Shown here one piece after another: positions 53,306-62,443 of a DNA stretch of 64,000 nucleotides. A program made the position numbers and the translations under genes. How positions within the stretch are numbered: the stretch's first letter is position 1; each line of letters starts with the position of its first letter. The notes under the pieces are model-generated. The model was given only the letters and a program-made list of their open reading frames with translations. It made no database searches and was not told the DNA's origin. The DNA comes from Gordonia sediminis (lineage in GTDB: Bacteria > Actinomycetota > Actinomycetes > Mycobacteriales > Mycobacteriaceae): positions 124,001 through 188,000 of the forward strand of contig RZUM01000011.1 of the NCBI GenBank assembly GCA_004193205.1, read 5' to 3'.

Positions 53306-53330
53306 GGGTGGAACCTCCTCGATGAGTGAA

Positions 53331-54911
53331 TCACTTGCTGCCCGATGTTGACTCGGCCGCGCTGTTTCGCAGCCTCTTCTTGTCGAGCTTTCCCAATGCC
53401 GTCACCGGAAGATCGCCGACGAGCCACACGGATTTGGGGACCTTGTAGCGGGACAGCGTGGCTCGGCAATGCGCGATCACGTCCGCCTCGTCGAGTGTCT
53501 CGCCCGACGATGCGACCACGAATGCCGCCACGGCCTCTCCCCAATCGGGATGCGGGATACCGACGACGGCGACCTGGGCCACCGCGTCGAGTTCGGCGAT
53601 GACGTTCTCGACCTCGGTGGAGTAGACATTCATCCCGCCGGTGATGATCATGTCGTTCTTGCGGTCGACGAGATAGAGGTAACCATCGGCGTCGACGCGC
53701 CCCAGATCGCCTGTGTACAACCAGCCGTCGCGCACCGTGTCCGCGGTCTTCTCGGGTAGTCCGTGGTAGCCCACCATGGTGAACGGGGTCTTCGCGGTGA
53801 CCTCACCGATTTCCCCCGGCGCACATTCGGTTCCGTCCTCGCCGACGATGCGGACCCGGGCCATCGGCGTCGGACGACCACAGCTGGCCAGCCGTTCCGG
53901 TCGGGCAACATCGTGGTCCTCGCGGGTGAGTCGGGTGATGAAGTTGGGCGCCTCGGTCTGTCCGTACAGCTGTATGAAGACGGGTCCGAACATTTCGATG
54001 CCCTGCGTCAACCGATCCGACGTGATCGGTGCGGCCCCGTAGAGAATGGTTCGTAGGGCGGAGAGATCCGGAGTCCGATCGGCTTTGATCGCGTTCACGT
54101 GGTCGATCAGCCGGTAGATCATCGTCGGGACGGCGAAAAGGAAAGTACCGCGGTCTTTTTCGATTCTCTCGACGACCAGGCCCGGGTCGAATCCGGACTC
54201 GACGAAGCAATGGGCACCTTTGACCAGGCCGGCCTGCAGGTGGAAGCCGGCCGAATGCGGCAGCGGTGAGGTGATCACCAGTCGTTCGTCGTCGCCGAAG
54301 CCGATCTCGATGATGTGATTGAGGACGTTGATGGCGAGGCCACGCTGGGAGTGGACGACGCCTTTGGGTGAGCCGGTCGTTCCGCCGGTGTAGGCGATCA
54401 GCGCCCGGTCGGACGGATCGACGACGACGTCCGGCGGCTCGAGACGCCCGTCCCCCACGGCCTCGGTCCACGACATCACCCCGGGTGGAGCATCGTCGGG
54501 CATCGCTCCGACCACCACCACGGTGTGCAGCGGGGCGTCCGGATCGTTCAGCGCGTCGAGCGCGAGTGGCAGTTGGGACGGCGTCGCAATCGCGATCACC
54601 GCGCCGCTGTCGCGCGTGATGTAGGAGATGTCGCGACCGCTGAGCAGGTCGTTGCACGGCACCTTCGTCGTGCCGCATCGGATGAGGGCCTGATCGGCGA
54701 CGACGTATTCGATCCCGTTGCTCATCATGAGCGCCACCGGCGCGTCCGCGGAGGCGCCGAGTTCGTGCAGCGTCGACGCGAGACCGTTGGCCTGCTCGAC
54801 GAGCTCCCGATAGCTGAGCTCGACTCCGCCGGAGGTGACCGCGGGCCGTTCACCGAATCGTCGCAGAGCGGTGTCGAACAGGTCCCGCATCGTCAGGTGA
54901 TCCGTCGTCAT
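53331..54911 (-). CDS. Acyl-CoA synthetase (AMP-forming)
   Basis: A 526-aa adenylate-forming enzyme. The P-loop motif reads YTGGTTGSPKGVV (near 170), the A5 motif YGQTEAP, A7 YTGDLGRVD, A8 VDRKNDMIITGGMNVY, and the C-terminal Lys motif is in LGKLDKKRLR. It makes an acyl-AMP and then acyl-CoA from a carboxylic acid. I start at MTTDHLTM, with AGAGGA upstream. A symmetric palindrome lies in its leader. It may activate the carboxylated product of the nearby ketone carboxylase. Confidence 0.9.
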   Translation of the reverse strand: MTTDHLTMRDLFDTALRRFGERPAVTSGGVELSYRELVEQANGLASTLHELGASADAPVALMMSNGIEYVVADQALIRCGTTKVPCNDLLSGRDISYITRDSGAVIAIATPSQLPLALDALNDPDAPLHTVVVVGAMPDDAPPGVMSWTEAVGDGRLEPPDVVVDPSDRALIAYTGGTTGSPKGVVHSQRGLAINVLNHIIEIGFGDDERLVITSPLPHSAGFHLQAGLVKGAHCFVESGFDPGLVVERIEKDRGTFLFAVPTMIYRLIDHVNAIKADRTPDLSALRTILYGAAPITSDRLTQGIEMFGPVFIQLYGQTEAPNFITRLTREDHDVARPERLASCGRPTPMARVRIVGEDGTECAPGEIGEVTAKTPFTMVGYHGLPEKTADTVRDGWLYTGDLGRVDADGYLYLVDRKNDMIITGGMNVYSTEVENVIAELDAVAQVAVVGIPHPDWGEAVAAFVVASSGETLDEADVIAHCRATLSRYKVPKSVWLVGDLPVTALGKLDKKRLRNSAAESTSGSK

Positions 54912-54930
54912 CGCAGTCCTCTCGCGTCGA

Positions 54931-54978
54931 GAGTGAAATACGAACGACAACAGCGCTGTTCACACTCCACTTTCACTC
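54931..54978. promoter_or_regulatory. 48-bp interrupted palindrome upstream of the acyl-CoA synthetase gene
   Basis: Outer arms GAGTGAAA (54931-54938) and TTTCACTC (54971-54978) and the inner palindrome AACAGCGCTGTT (54949-54960) share one exact centre, 20-67 bp before the ATG. This is the form of a paired repressor site or a structured leader. Confidence 0.55.
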
Positions 54979-55081
54979 ACCCGCCGCTCGGGGCCACCCA
55001 CGACACCGCGACGGGATGTGACGCACACCACTGTATAGCCGGTCATCGCAGACAGAAGCGCATTCGGTGCATGCACAGCAT

Positions 55082-55144
55082 CGCCCACACACGAGTGTGG
55101 GCGGGCCGTCACGACAAGGAATCGTCGCGGTGACCCGCCCACAC
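55082..55144. terminator. Alternative hairpins downstream of lon
   Basis: The arm gtgtgggcg (55095-55103) can pair with cgcccacac (55082-55090, 4-nt loop) or, as gtgtgggcgg, with ccgcccacac (55135-55144). An inner stem in the second case is gtcacgac / gtcgcggtgac. It lies 20 bases after the lon stop codon and may terminate lon transcripts. Confidence 0.6.
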
Positions 55145-55162
55145 CTATTGGTTATGGCGACC

Positions 55163-57490
55163 TCAGGCAGCGGCAGCGGCGACCCCGGTGGCCGGTTCCA
55201 GCGCCTGCGCGATGATGTCGGCGACGTCGACCATCGGCCGGACGTCGAGGGCGTCGAGCACCTCCGCCGGCACATCGTCGAGGTCGGGCTCGTTGCGCTG
55301 AGGGATGAAGACGGTCTTCAGTCCGTTGCGCTGCGCGGCCAGCAACTTCTGCTTGACGCCGCCGATCGGCAGGACCCGCCCATTGAGCGTGACCTCACCG
55401 GTCATCCCGACGTCGGCGCGCACCTTGCGGCCGGTGGCCATGGAGACCAGCGCGGTCACCATCGTGACACCTGCGCTCGGTCCGTCCTTGGGCACCGCGC
55501 CCGCGGGCACGTGGACGTGGATGGCCTTGCGCAGCGCGGCCAGATCGACGCCGAGCTGGTCGGCATGCGCACAGACGTACGACAGCGCGATCTGCGCGGA
55601 CTCCTTCATCACGTCACCGAGCTGACCGGTCAGCTTCAGACCGGGTTCGCCTTCGGTGCCGCTGGCCTCGATGAACAGGACGTCGCCGCCCATGCCGGTG
55701 ACGGCCAGACCCGTTGCGACACCGGGCACCGCGGTGCGCTCCTCCGACTCCGGGGTGAACCGGGGACGACCCAGGTATTCCTTCAGGTCGTCGGTGCTGA
55801 TCGTGACCAGGGCCTGTGCCGTGCCGGATTCGAGGTTGGTCGCGGCCTTGCGGAGCAGCTTCGCGAGCAGCCGTTCGAACTGTCGGACACCGGGTTCGCG
55901 GGTGTAGTTGGCGGCGATCTCCCGCAAGGCGTCGTCGGTGACGGTGACCTCGTCGGAGGTCAGCGCGGCCCGTTCGGCTTGCCGGGGCAGTAGGAAGTCG
56001 CGCGCGATCGCGACCTTGTCGTCCTCGGTGTAGCCGTCGATGGTGACCAGTTCCATCCGGTCCAGCAGCGCCGACGGGATGTTCTCGACCACGTTGGCCG
56101 TGGCGAGGAACAGGACGTCGGAGAGGTCCAAATCCAGATCGAGGTAGTGGTCGCGGAAGGTGTGGTTCTGCGCGGGGTCGAGGACCTCGAGCAGCGCCGC
56201 CGCCGGGTCACCCCGGTAATCCGAGCCGACCTTGTCGATCTCGTCGAGGAGCACGACCGGATTCATCGATCCGGCCTCGCCGATGGCCCGCACGATCCGA
56301 CCGGGCAGGGCACCGACGTAGGTTCGCCGGTGACCGCGGATCTCCGCCTCGTCGCGGACACCGCCGAGGGCCACACGCACGAACTTGCGGCCCAGCGCGC
56401 GGGCCACGCTCTCCCCCAGCGACGTCTTGCCGACACCGGGCGGGCCGGCGAGCACCATCACCGCGCCGGAGCCCCGTCCGCCGACGACCTGCAGGCCGCG
56501 CTCGGCACGCCGGGCGCGCACCGCCAGGTATTCGACGATGCGGTCCTTCACGTCGTCGAGGCCATGGTGGTCGGCGTCGAGGATCTCGCGGGCACCGGAG
56601 ATGTCGGTGGAGTCGGTGGTGGTGACGTTCCAGGGCAGATCGAGCACGGTGTCGAGCCAGGTCCGGATCCAGCCGGTCTCGGGTGACTGGTCGCTGGCGC
56701 GTTCGAGCTTGGCGACCTCACGCAGCGCGGCTTCGCGCACTTTGTCGGGAAGGTCGGCGGCCTCGACGCGGGCGCGGTAGTCGTCGGCGCCGTCGGGTTC
56801 GTCCTCACCGAGTTCCTTGCGGATCGCGTTCAACTGCTGGCGGAGCAGGAACTCCTTCTGCTGTTTCTCCATCCCGCTGCGCACGTCGTCGGCGATCTTG
56901 TCGCTGACCTCGGTCTCGGCGAGGTGCTCGCCGGTCCATTCGATCAGCAGCGTCAGCCGCTGTGCGATGTCGGGGGTCTCGAGGAGCTGCCGCTTCTGGA
57001 TGTCGGTGAGCCACGAGCTGTAGCCGGAGGTGTCGGCGAGGTCCGACGGGTCGGTCATCTTGTTGACCGCGTCGATGATCTGCCAGGCCTCCCGGCGCTG
57101 CAGCATCGCGAGCACCAGCTTCTTGTACTCGGCGGCGAGGGTCTTCACCTCGTCGGTGATCTCCGGCTGGTCGACCTCGGTGATCTCGACCCAGAGTGCG
57201 GCGCCGTTTCCCGGCGCACCCGACCCGATGTGGGCACGGGTCTCGCCCTTGACCACGGCAGCGCTCTGGCCTCCCGGCATACGTCCGACCTGGACGATCG
57301 ACGCGATCACGCCGTAGGTGGGGTACCGATCGTCGAGGCGTGGGGCGATCAGCAGTTTTCCGGACTCACTGGCCCGGGCCGCATCCACCGTCGCCTGCGC
57401 TGCGTCGTCGAGCGGGATGGGCACCACCATGCCGGGCAGGACGACCAGGTCGGGAACGAAGAGGACGGGCACTGAATATGTCTGCGACAT
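55163..57490 (-). CDS. lon: ATP-dependent protease Lon
   Basis: A 775-aa Lon protease. The N-terminal domain recognises substrates, the AAA+ part has Walker A GPPGVGKTSLG and Walker B PVVLLDEIDKVG, and the peptidase has catalytic Ser672 in PKDGPSAG and Lys715 in GGVKQKLL. It degrades damaged and regulatory proteins. ATG 57490 follows GGAGG; the first codon upstream is TTG. A HAIR-like site lies just upstream, which suggests HspR control, as known in Streptomyces. Confidence 0.97.
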   Translation of the reverse strand: MSQTYSVPVLFVPDLVVLPGMVVPIPLDDAAQATVDAARASESGKLLIAPRLDDRYPTYGVIASIVQVGRMPGGQSAAVVKGETRAHIGSGAPGNGAALWVEITEVDQPEITDEVKTLAAEYKKLVLAMLQRREAWQIIDAVNKMTDPSDLADTSGYSSWLTDIQKRQLLETPDIAQRLTLLIEWTGEHLAETEVSDKIADDVRSGMEKQQKEFLLRQQLNAIRKELGEDEPDGADDYRARVEAADLPDKVREAALREVAKLERASDQSPETGWIRTWLDTVLDLPWNVTTTDSTDISGAREILDADHHGLDDVKDRIVEYLAVRARRAERGLQVVGGRGSGAVMVLAGPPGVGKTSLGESVARALGRKFVRVALGGVRDEAEIRGHRRTYVGALPGRIVRAIGEAGSMNPVVLLDEIDKVGSDYRGDPAAALLEVLDPAQNHTFRDHYLDLDLDLSDVLFLATANVVENIPSALLDRMELVTIDGYTEDDKVAIARDFLLPRQAERAALTSDEVTVTDDALREIAANYTREPGVRQFERLLAKLLRKAATNLESGTAQALVTISTDDLKEYLGRPRFTPESEERTAVPGVATGLAVTGMGGDVLFIEASGTEGEPGLKLTGQLGDVMKESAQIALSYVCAHADQLGVDLAALRKAIHVHVPAGAVPKDGPSAGVTMVTALVSMATGRKVRADVGMTGEVTLNGRVLPIGGVKQKLLAAQRNGLKTVFIPQRNEPDLDDVPAEVLDALDVRPMVDVADIIAQALEPATGVAAAAA

Positions 57491-57502
57491 CAAACCTCCA
57501 AA

Positions 57503-57523
57503 GTTCAGTCTGACCGACTCAAC
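57503..57523. promoter_or_regulatory. HAIR-like element upstream of lon
   Basis: gttcagt-N7-actcaac has the exact HAIR spacing and 11 of 14 arm matches to CTTGAGT-N7-ACTCAAG. It starts 13 bp before the lon ATG, next to the ribosome site. Confidence 0.6.
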
Positions 57524-57788
57524 CCTGGTGGCGGGATGTTTGTTCCCGGGGAGATTTCGCCAGGAGCGTACGGGTGTGCCGGCAGATCGACGGTGAGTTC
57601 ACCTGCTGACCGGATCGAATGTCGTACCTTCGTGGCACGCTGTGGCCAAGGTTGTCTTGGGCGACTTGGATGGGTCGGGGCGTCGAGTAGTCAGAGCACG
57701 GGGCCGAGCAAACACGGTGTCGCCGGTCTTTTCCATCGAGCACAATGGGTACACAGCGCACCGAGCAAAACATCAGGGGGTGAACATC

Positions 57789-58649
57789 ATGACGACACAG
57801 TTCGAGTTCCACCTTCAGGGCGCAAACGCTCCCGAAGGACAGCTGGACGCTGACCTCCTCATCGCAATCGTCCAGAGCCTCAAGAGCATTGCGCTGAACA
57901 TCGGACGCATCGAAACCGATGCGGAGCGATTGGGCCGTGCGCCCGCAAGGGTCCATCGAGTCGCCAGACTGGTCATCGGGATGGAGCCTGGCAGTACGAC
58001 GATCCTCGCCCGCCGAGCCGGGGCCGGGGCGAACGCCTTGGACTTCGATCTCGCCGACGAGGAGGCCTTCGACGCGAAATTCGAATCGCTCATGGGGTCT
58101 ATTGCACTCGACCGGCGGCCGGATTGGGTCGATGACTCACTCGCGGCCGCGACCGGCCAACTGACTGCAGCACTGCAGCAGGCAGCCCCCGCGATCGAGT
58201 TCAAGGCCAACGGGCAGACCCGCCGCCGTTTCGCGACCGCAGGCCTGCAGCGCGAAACCTGGAACTCCGCCGCGCAAACACCTCCAGGCGATATCACCTT
58301 CGTTGGACGTTTGTACGCGGTGAATCTGCACACGCATCGCCTCCTCGTTCAAGATGACGTCGGTCACCAGGTGGCATTGCCGAACGTGGCAGATGACAGC
58401 GACCTCGGACCGCTCCTCGGAAGGTATGTGGCCGTCACCGGATCGCCCGATTTCGATGCCCATGGACAGATGAAACGCATCCACGGCGCAGCAATTTCAG
58501 CTGCACCCGATCCGATCGATTCGCCGATGATTCCCGAACCGCTGTCGCTCGAAGAGATCCTCGCCAGTGCTCCGGGCATCGAACCAGGCAGGATCGAGGG
58601 TCTGAGCGACGCAGAGGCCGACGCGTTCTTCGACGCAATGGGCTTGTGA
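57789..58649 (+). CDS. Protein of unknown function coupled to a PIN nuclease
   Basis: A 286-aa protein I do not recognise. Residues 1-165 look alpha/beta, with LDADLLIAIVQSLKSIALNIGR and VIGMEPGSTTILARRAGAG. Residues 180-245 form beta strands like an OB fold (DITFVGRLYAVNLHTHRLLVQDD, then GPLLGRYVAVTGSPDFD). The acidic tail SLEEILASAPGIEPGRIEGLSDAEADAFFDAMGL resembles short antitoxin-type binding helices. I start at MTTQFEF, with AGGGGG upstream. Its stop overlaps the PIN gene start (GTGA). Confidence 0.7.
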   Translation: MTTQFEFHLQGANAPEGQLDADLLIAIVQSLKSIALNIGRIETDAERLGRAPARVHRVARLVIGMEPGSTTILARRAGAGANALDFDLADEEAFDAKFESLMGSIALDRRPDWVDDSLAAATGQLTAALQQAAPAIEFKANGQTRRRFATAGLQRETWNSAAQTPPGDITFVGRLYAVNLHTHRLLVQDDVGHQVALPNVADDSDLGPLLGRYVAVTGSPDFDAHGQMKRIHGAAISAAPDPIDSPMIPEPLSLEEILASAPGIEPGRIEGLSDAEADAFFDAMGL

Positions 58650-59080
58650 TCACGTCCGTGGATTCCATTGTTGTCGTGGACACCGACATCTTCAGTACCC
58701 TCTACATCGATCCTGACCGCGCGGCGAAACGTGGCCTGCCAGTCGACGCCTGGCGCGGGAAACTCACCGGCGTCCGTGTGCTCATCTCGTTTCAGACAAG
58801 AGCCGAGGTCATCGCCGGGACACAGATCGGGAATTGGGGTGAGCGCCGAGTCTCTGATGCGCGAGACAGGCTCGACTCAATTCCGACGATCCTCGCCGAC
58901 CGAGATGTCATCGAGGAGTATGCCGCTCTGACCGCAGCCTGCAGACTCAATGGACATGCGCTGCAGGACAAAATCCACACAGCGGACCGCTGGGTCGCCG
59001 CGTGCGCTGTCGCCAAGGGCCTGCCACTGTTCAGTCGAGACGGCATCTATGCCGATGCGCCACGACTTCGGCTTGTGTAA
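58646..59080 (+). CDS. PIN-domain nuclease (VapC-like)
   Basis: A 144-aa PIN protein. The metal-binding acidic residues are Asp12 (VVVDTDIFS), Glu54 (TRAEVIAG), Asp114 (HTADRWVAA) and Asp132 (LFSRDG), in the usual order. PIN toxins cut RNA. The GTG start overlaps the stop of the upstream gene, as in toxin-antitoxin pairs, but the partner is 286 aa, far longer than typical VapB antitoxins. It could be a toxin or part of another RNA-directed module. Confidence 0.85.
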   Translation: MITSVDSIVVVDTDIFSTLYIDPDRAAKRGLPVDAWRGKLTGVRVLISFQTRAEVIAGTQIGNWGERRVSDARDRLDSIPTILADRDVIEEYAALTAACRLNGHALQDKIHTADRWVAACAVAKGLPLFSRDGIYADAPRLRLV

Positions 59081-59130
59081 GGCATGAGACCATGTGAAGT
59101 CGCACTGACGTCGATGGCGATACGCACCCG

Positions 59131-59898
59131 TCAGCGGAAGACCAGACCACCGTCGATCAGCACCGCCTGACCGGTCATGTAGTCGGAATCCGGACCGGCG
59201 AGGTAGGAGACGAATGCCCCCACGTCTTCCGGTGTTTGGGCACGACCGAGCGTGATGCCGCCGACGAACTTGTCGTAGGTCTCCCCCTCGGCCGCACCGG
59301 TCAGCTCGGCGAAGCGTTTGTCGATGGTCACCCACATGTCGGTACCCACGACTCCGGGGCAGTAGGCGTTCACGGTGATACCGTGCGCCGCATACTCCTT
59401 GGCGGCTGCCTGGGTCAGCGCGCGAACGGCGAACTTCGTCGCGCTGTACACACCCAGCATGGCGAAACCGTCATGCCCGGCGATGGACGAGGCGTTGATG
59501 ATCTTTCCCGTCTGCCCCGTCGCCATGAACTTCGCTGCCGCAGCCTGGATTCCCCACAGCACGCCGTCGACGTTGACACCCCAGATCTGCTTGACGTCCG
59601 ACGGTCGTACGTCGTCGATCGGCGCGACCTGCGCGATGCCGGCGTTGTTGATCATGACGTCGAATCCGCCGAGCGCCTCGTAGGTGTGATCCACCGCGGC
59701 GAACACCTGGTCCCGATCGCTGACGTCGGCGACGAAGGTCGCCGCCTTCGAGCCGATCTCGCGCACCTCGGCTGCGACCGACTCGATTGGACCGGCGTTG
59801 AGGTCGACGAGCGCGATATCGTGCCCGTCGCTGGCCAATCGCAACGCGATCCCGCGGCCGATCCCCCGACCGCCTCCGGTGATGAGTGCGACGCTCAT
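59131..59898 (-). CDS. Short-chain dehydrogenase, acetoin/2,3-butanediol-type
   Basis: A 255-aa [11 protein letters not shown] lies at the N-terminus, NNAG follows, and the active site is YSATK. It resembles acetoin (diacetyl) reductases/2,3-butanediol dehydrogenases in length and in [20 protein letters not shown] and [14 protein letters not shown]. Its ATG overlaps the stop codon of the zinc dehydrogenase gene (ATGA), so the two should be translated together. Confidence 0.87.
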   Translation of the reverse strand: MSVALITGGGRGIGRGIALRLASDGHDIALVDLNAGPIESVAAEVREIGSKAATFVADVSDRDQVFAAVDHTYEALGGFDVMINNAGIAQVAPIDDVRPSDVKQIWGVNVDGVLWGIQAAAAKFMATGQTGKIINASSIAGHDGFAMLGVYSATKFAVRALTQAAAKEYAAHGITVNAYCPGVVGTDMWVTIDKRFAELTGAAEGETYDKFVGGITLGRAQTPEDVGAFVSYLAGPDSDYMTGQAVLIDGGLVFR

Positions 59899-60950
59899 GC
59901 CGGCACCTCCGACGGATCGACGAGGACCTTCATCTTCGCACCGGCGTGCAGGGCTTCGAAGCCCTCGTCCACCACGGATTCCAGTCCGATCTTGTCCACC
60001 CAGCCGGTGGTGTCGTAGCGGCCCCGCGACATGAGTGCGATGACGGCCTCGAAGTCCGCCGAGGTGTAGCACAGCGATCCCTGGATGCGCGATTCATTCA
60101 TGACCAGCCGCTGAAGTGTTGTGGTCAAAGGCTTTTCGTAGATGGCCACGCTGACCAGCGGTCTGCGTGCGCCGAGGCATGCCAGAGCGGTCTCGACCGC
60201 GGGCTGCACTCCTGCGGCATCGAAGATCCCGTCGGCACCACGACCGTCCGTGGCGTCGGCGATGAACTGCGGGACGTCGATCGACGTCGGATCGAGCGTG
60301 GTCGCGCCCAGGGCTTCGATGGCCGCACGTCGGGTCGGTGACGGCTCCACCACGTAGACGTCGTCGAGACCCTTGCCGCGCAACGCGAACCAAAGCCCGA
60401 TACCGATGGGACCGGCGCCGAACACCATCGCGGTGTCATCGGGCTTCGGCTCACCGAGCGTGGCGGCGTGGAAAGCCACCGACATCGGCTCGACCAGGGC
60501 TCCGAGTTCGAGGGACACGTTGTCGGGAAGACGGTGAATCATGTTGGTCGGTACCACTGTGTACTCGGCCATCCCGCCGTCGGACATCAGGCCGTGAAAG
60601 CCGATCTGCTGGCAGATGTTGTAGTTACCCGCCCGACACGGACCGCAATGCTCGCACCGGTAGAGCGGCTCGATCGCCACCCGGTCCCCGACCCGCACGT
60701 CGGTGACGCCGGCGCCGATGTCGGTGACGGTGCCGGAGAACTCATGTCCCAGCACCAGCGGCAACTCCTGGTTGGTCAGCGGGTGCGGCTCGGTGGGGAT
60801 GAAGATGGGACCCGCGTAGTACTCATGCAGATCGGTCCCGCAGATGCCGTTGAATCCGACCTTCACCTTCACCTGACCCGCACCCGGCGAGGGTTCGGGT
60901 ACGTCGGCGATCTCCACCTTGTTCGCTCCGTAATACACAGCTGCGCGCAT
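59895..60950 (-). CDS. Zinc-dependent alcohol dehydrogenase, 2,3-butanediol dehydrogenase type
   Basis: A 351-aa medium-chain dehydrogenase. Catalytic zinc ligands are visible in [10 protein letters not shown] and GHEFSGTV; the structural zinc Cys residues lie in [16 protein letters not shown], and the NAD motif reads [12 protein letters not shown]. It looks like (R,R)-butanediol dehydrogenase. With the coupled SDR, it would interconvert acetoin and butanediol stereoisomers. AGGAG precedes the ATG. Confidence 0.88.
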   Translation of the reverse strand: MRAAVYYGANKVEIADVPEPSPGAGQVKVKVGFNGICGTDLHEYYAGPIFIPTEPHPLTNQELPLVLGHEFSGTVTDIGAGVTDVRVGDRVAIEPLYRCEHCGPCRAGNYNICQQIGFHGLMSDGGMAEYTVVPTNMIHRLPDNVSLELGALVEPMSVAFHAATLGEPKPDDTAMVFGAGPIGIGLWFALRGKGLDDVYVVEPSPTRRAAIEALGATTLDPTSIDVPQFIADATDGRGADGIFDAAGVQPAVETALACLGARRPLVSVAIYEKPLTTTLQRLVMNESRIQGSLCYTSADFEAVIALMSRGRYDTTGWVDKIGLESVVDEGFEALHAGAKMKVLVDPSEVPA

Positions 60951-61150
60951 CGGTTTTCACTCCTGTTCCTCGGTTCGTACCGACATATCCACAGGTATGT
61001 GACCGGCCCCACATTGCGACAGGGTTGCAGTGCGTTGCAACTTCGCGGCGCCAGGCGAGCGAACCGGCGCAACCCCCCGCAACCCTGCCGGCTCAGGTGT
61101 GATCCAGACCATAGTGACTGCGCCCCGTTCACGAATGTCGAGGAGTAGCA
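60951..61150. promoter_or_regulatory. Divergent promoter, butanediol-type genes / membrane protein
   Basis: This 200-bp region has repeated GTTGCA/GCAAC elements at 61015-61095, including the 8-bp palindrome GTTGCAAC (61034-61041) and a nearby ATTGCGAC and GGTTGCAG. They look like activator half-sites and could bind an AcoR-like regulator. Confidence 0.5.
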
Positions 61151-62278
61151 ATGACAGCAACTGCAGGCGTGGAACAGCCCGCATTACAAGAGGATTTGCC
61201 AACCGCCGCACCGAGCGGTCGCTGGCTCGGGTTCGGGATCGCGAATCTCGCGATCGTCGTGGCCCTTTCGGTCGGCACCTGGTATCTGCTGGCCGACCCG
61301 ACCACCAGTCCGTGGCACTTCTATCCGCTTCCGTTCAACGCTGCGCTCTTCTGGGCGATCCTGTTCATCGTCTTCATCGGTTTCAACTGTGAGTTCGCCG
61401 GGTTCAACCGGTTGTCTCAACCGCTGCGCGGCACGGCGATCCTCGCTGCAACAACCGCTTTCGGAGTCGCCATCACGTGGCTGCTCGGTAGCGGACTCGG
61501 TTCGATATACGCGGACTTCTCGGCTTCCCGAGCCGATGGGCTCGGCTACTTCGCCGGGGCACTGTTCGTGCTCTTCGGCTTCGCGACCTGGGTCATGGTC
61601 GTCCTCAACTGGCAACACTGGCCGTGGACGGTGTTGCGGATGAAGCAGCCGCTCATCGGATTGTGCGAGATCGCATTCGTGGCCGTACCGACCCTGGCGT
61701 TGTACTTCGTGTTCGGATTGCCTTCGGTGTCACTCTCGGTCACGCATTCGTTGATGACGGTCGACACCGTGCTCGGGTGGTTCTATTCGATGGTCGTTGC
61801 GGTGATCCTCACCGGGCAGACGCTCGACAATTGGCCATGGAAGCTGTTCGGTGGCGGCGGACGTACCGCACTCGCGGCGACCATCGGGAACGTCATCCTC
61901 GGCACCGCGATCTACTTCGTGATGGTGCCACTCGCCAAGGCTCTCCTCGGTCCGGCCGCGACCGCAGAACTCGGGAGCACCATCCATCAGTTCCCGGCAC
62001 AGATCGGAGTGTGCTGGGCATTCTGGATGATCTTCTGGGCCAATGGATTCGGAAACAGGTTCGGCCCGGTGGCGCGCGTGTTGATCACGTTCACACTCGC
62101 CGTCGCCACCTTCATCTTCTACTACCGGTTTGCGGCCGGCCATATCCTGCACGAGCCCGAGGTCGCAACGGGCGTGAGCGGAAACGCGCTGGGATTCATC
62201 GACTGGCTGGTCTTGTGGACCCTGATCTACGTCGTCGGCTACGGGTCACTCGGTTTGCGGCGGTTGAACCCTGCGTGA
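61151..62278 (+). CDS. Polytopic membrane protein of unknown function
   Basis: A 375-aa protein with about ten hydrophobic segments (first at 27-46, last at 347-370). I do not recognise the family. Trp and aromatic residues are frequent near the membrane edges (PWHFYPLPFNAALFW, NWQHWPWTVLRM, GQTLDNWPWKLFGG). GAGGAG precedes the ATG. It is divergent from the butanediol-type dehydrogenase pair and could transport the substrate or product of those enzymes. Confidence 0.75.
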   Translation: MTATAGVEQPALQEDLPTAAPSGRWLGFGIANLAIVVALSVGTWYLLADPTTSPWHFYPLPFNAALFWAILFIVFIGFNCEFAGFNRLSQPLRGTAILAATTAFGVAITWLLGSGLGSIYADFSASRADGLGYFAGALFVLFGFATWVMVVLNWQHWPWTVLRMKQPLIGLCEIAFVAVPTLALYFVFGLPSVSLSVTHSLMTVDTVLGWFYSMVVAVILTGQTLDNWPWKLFGGGGRTALAATIGNVILGTAIYFVMVPLAKALLGPAATAELGSTIHQFPAQIGVCWAFWMIFWANGFGNRFGPVARVLITFTLAVATFIFYYRFAAGHILHEPEVATGVSGNALGFIDWLVLWTLIYVVGYGSLGLRRLNPA

Positions 62279-62443
62279 CGCAAACACCTGGATGCGTCAG
62301 TTCCGGCGACGCTTCGCGGGGACCGGCGCAACGGGATCGAACACGATCATCAAGGAAACGAAACGATGGCCAGTCGACCGAACCCGAACCCGGATCGCAG
62401 GAGACGCCGGTGAGTTTCCCGACCTGAGCAGGTCTACCCGACC

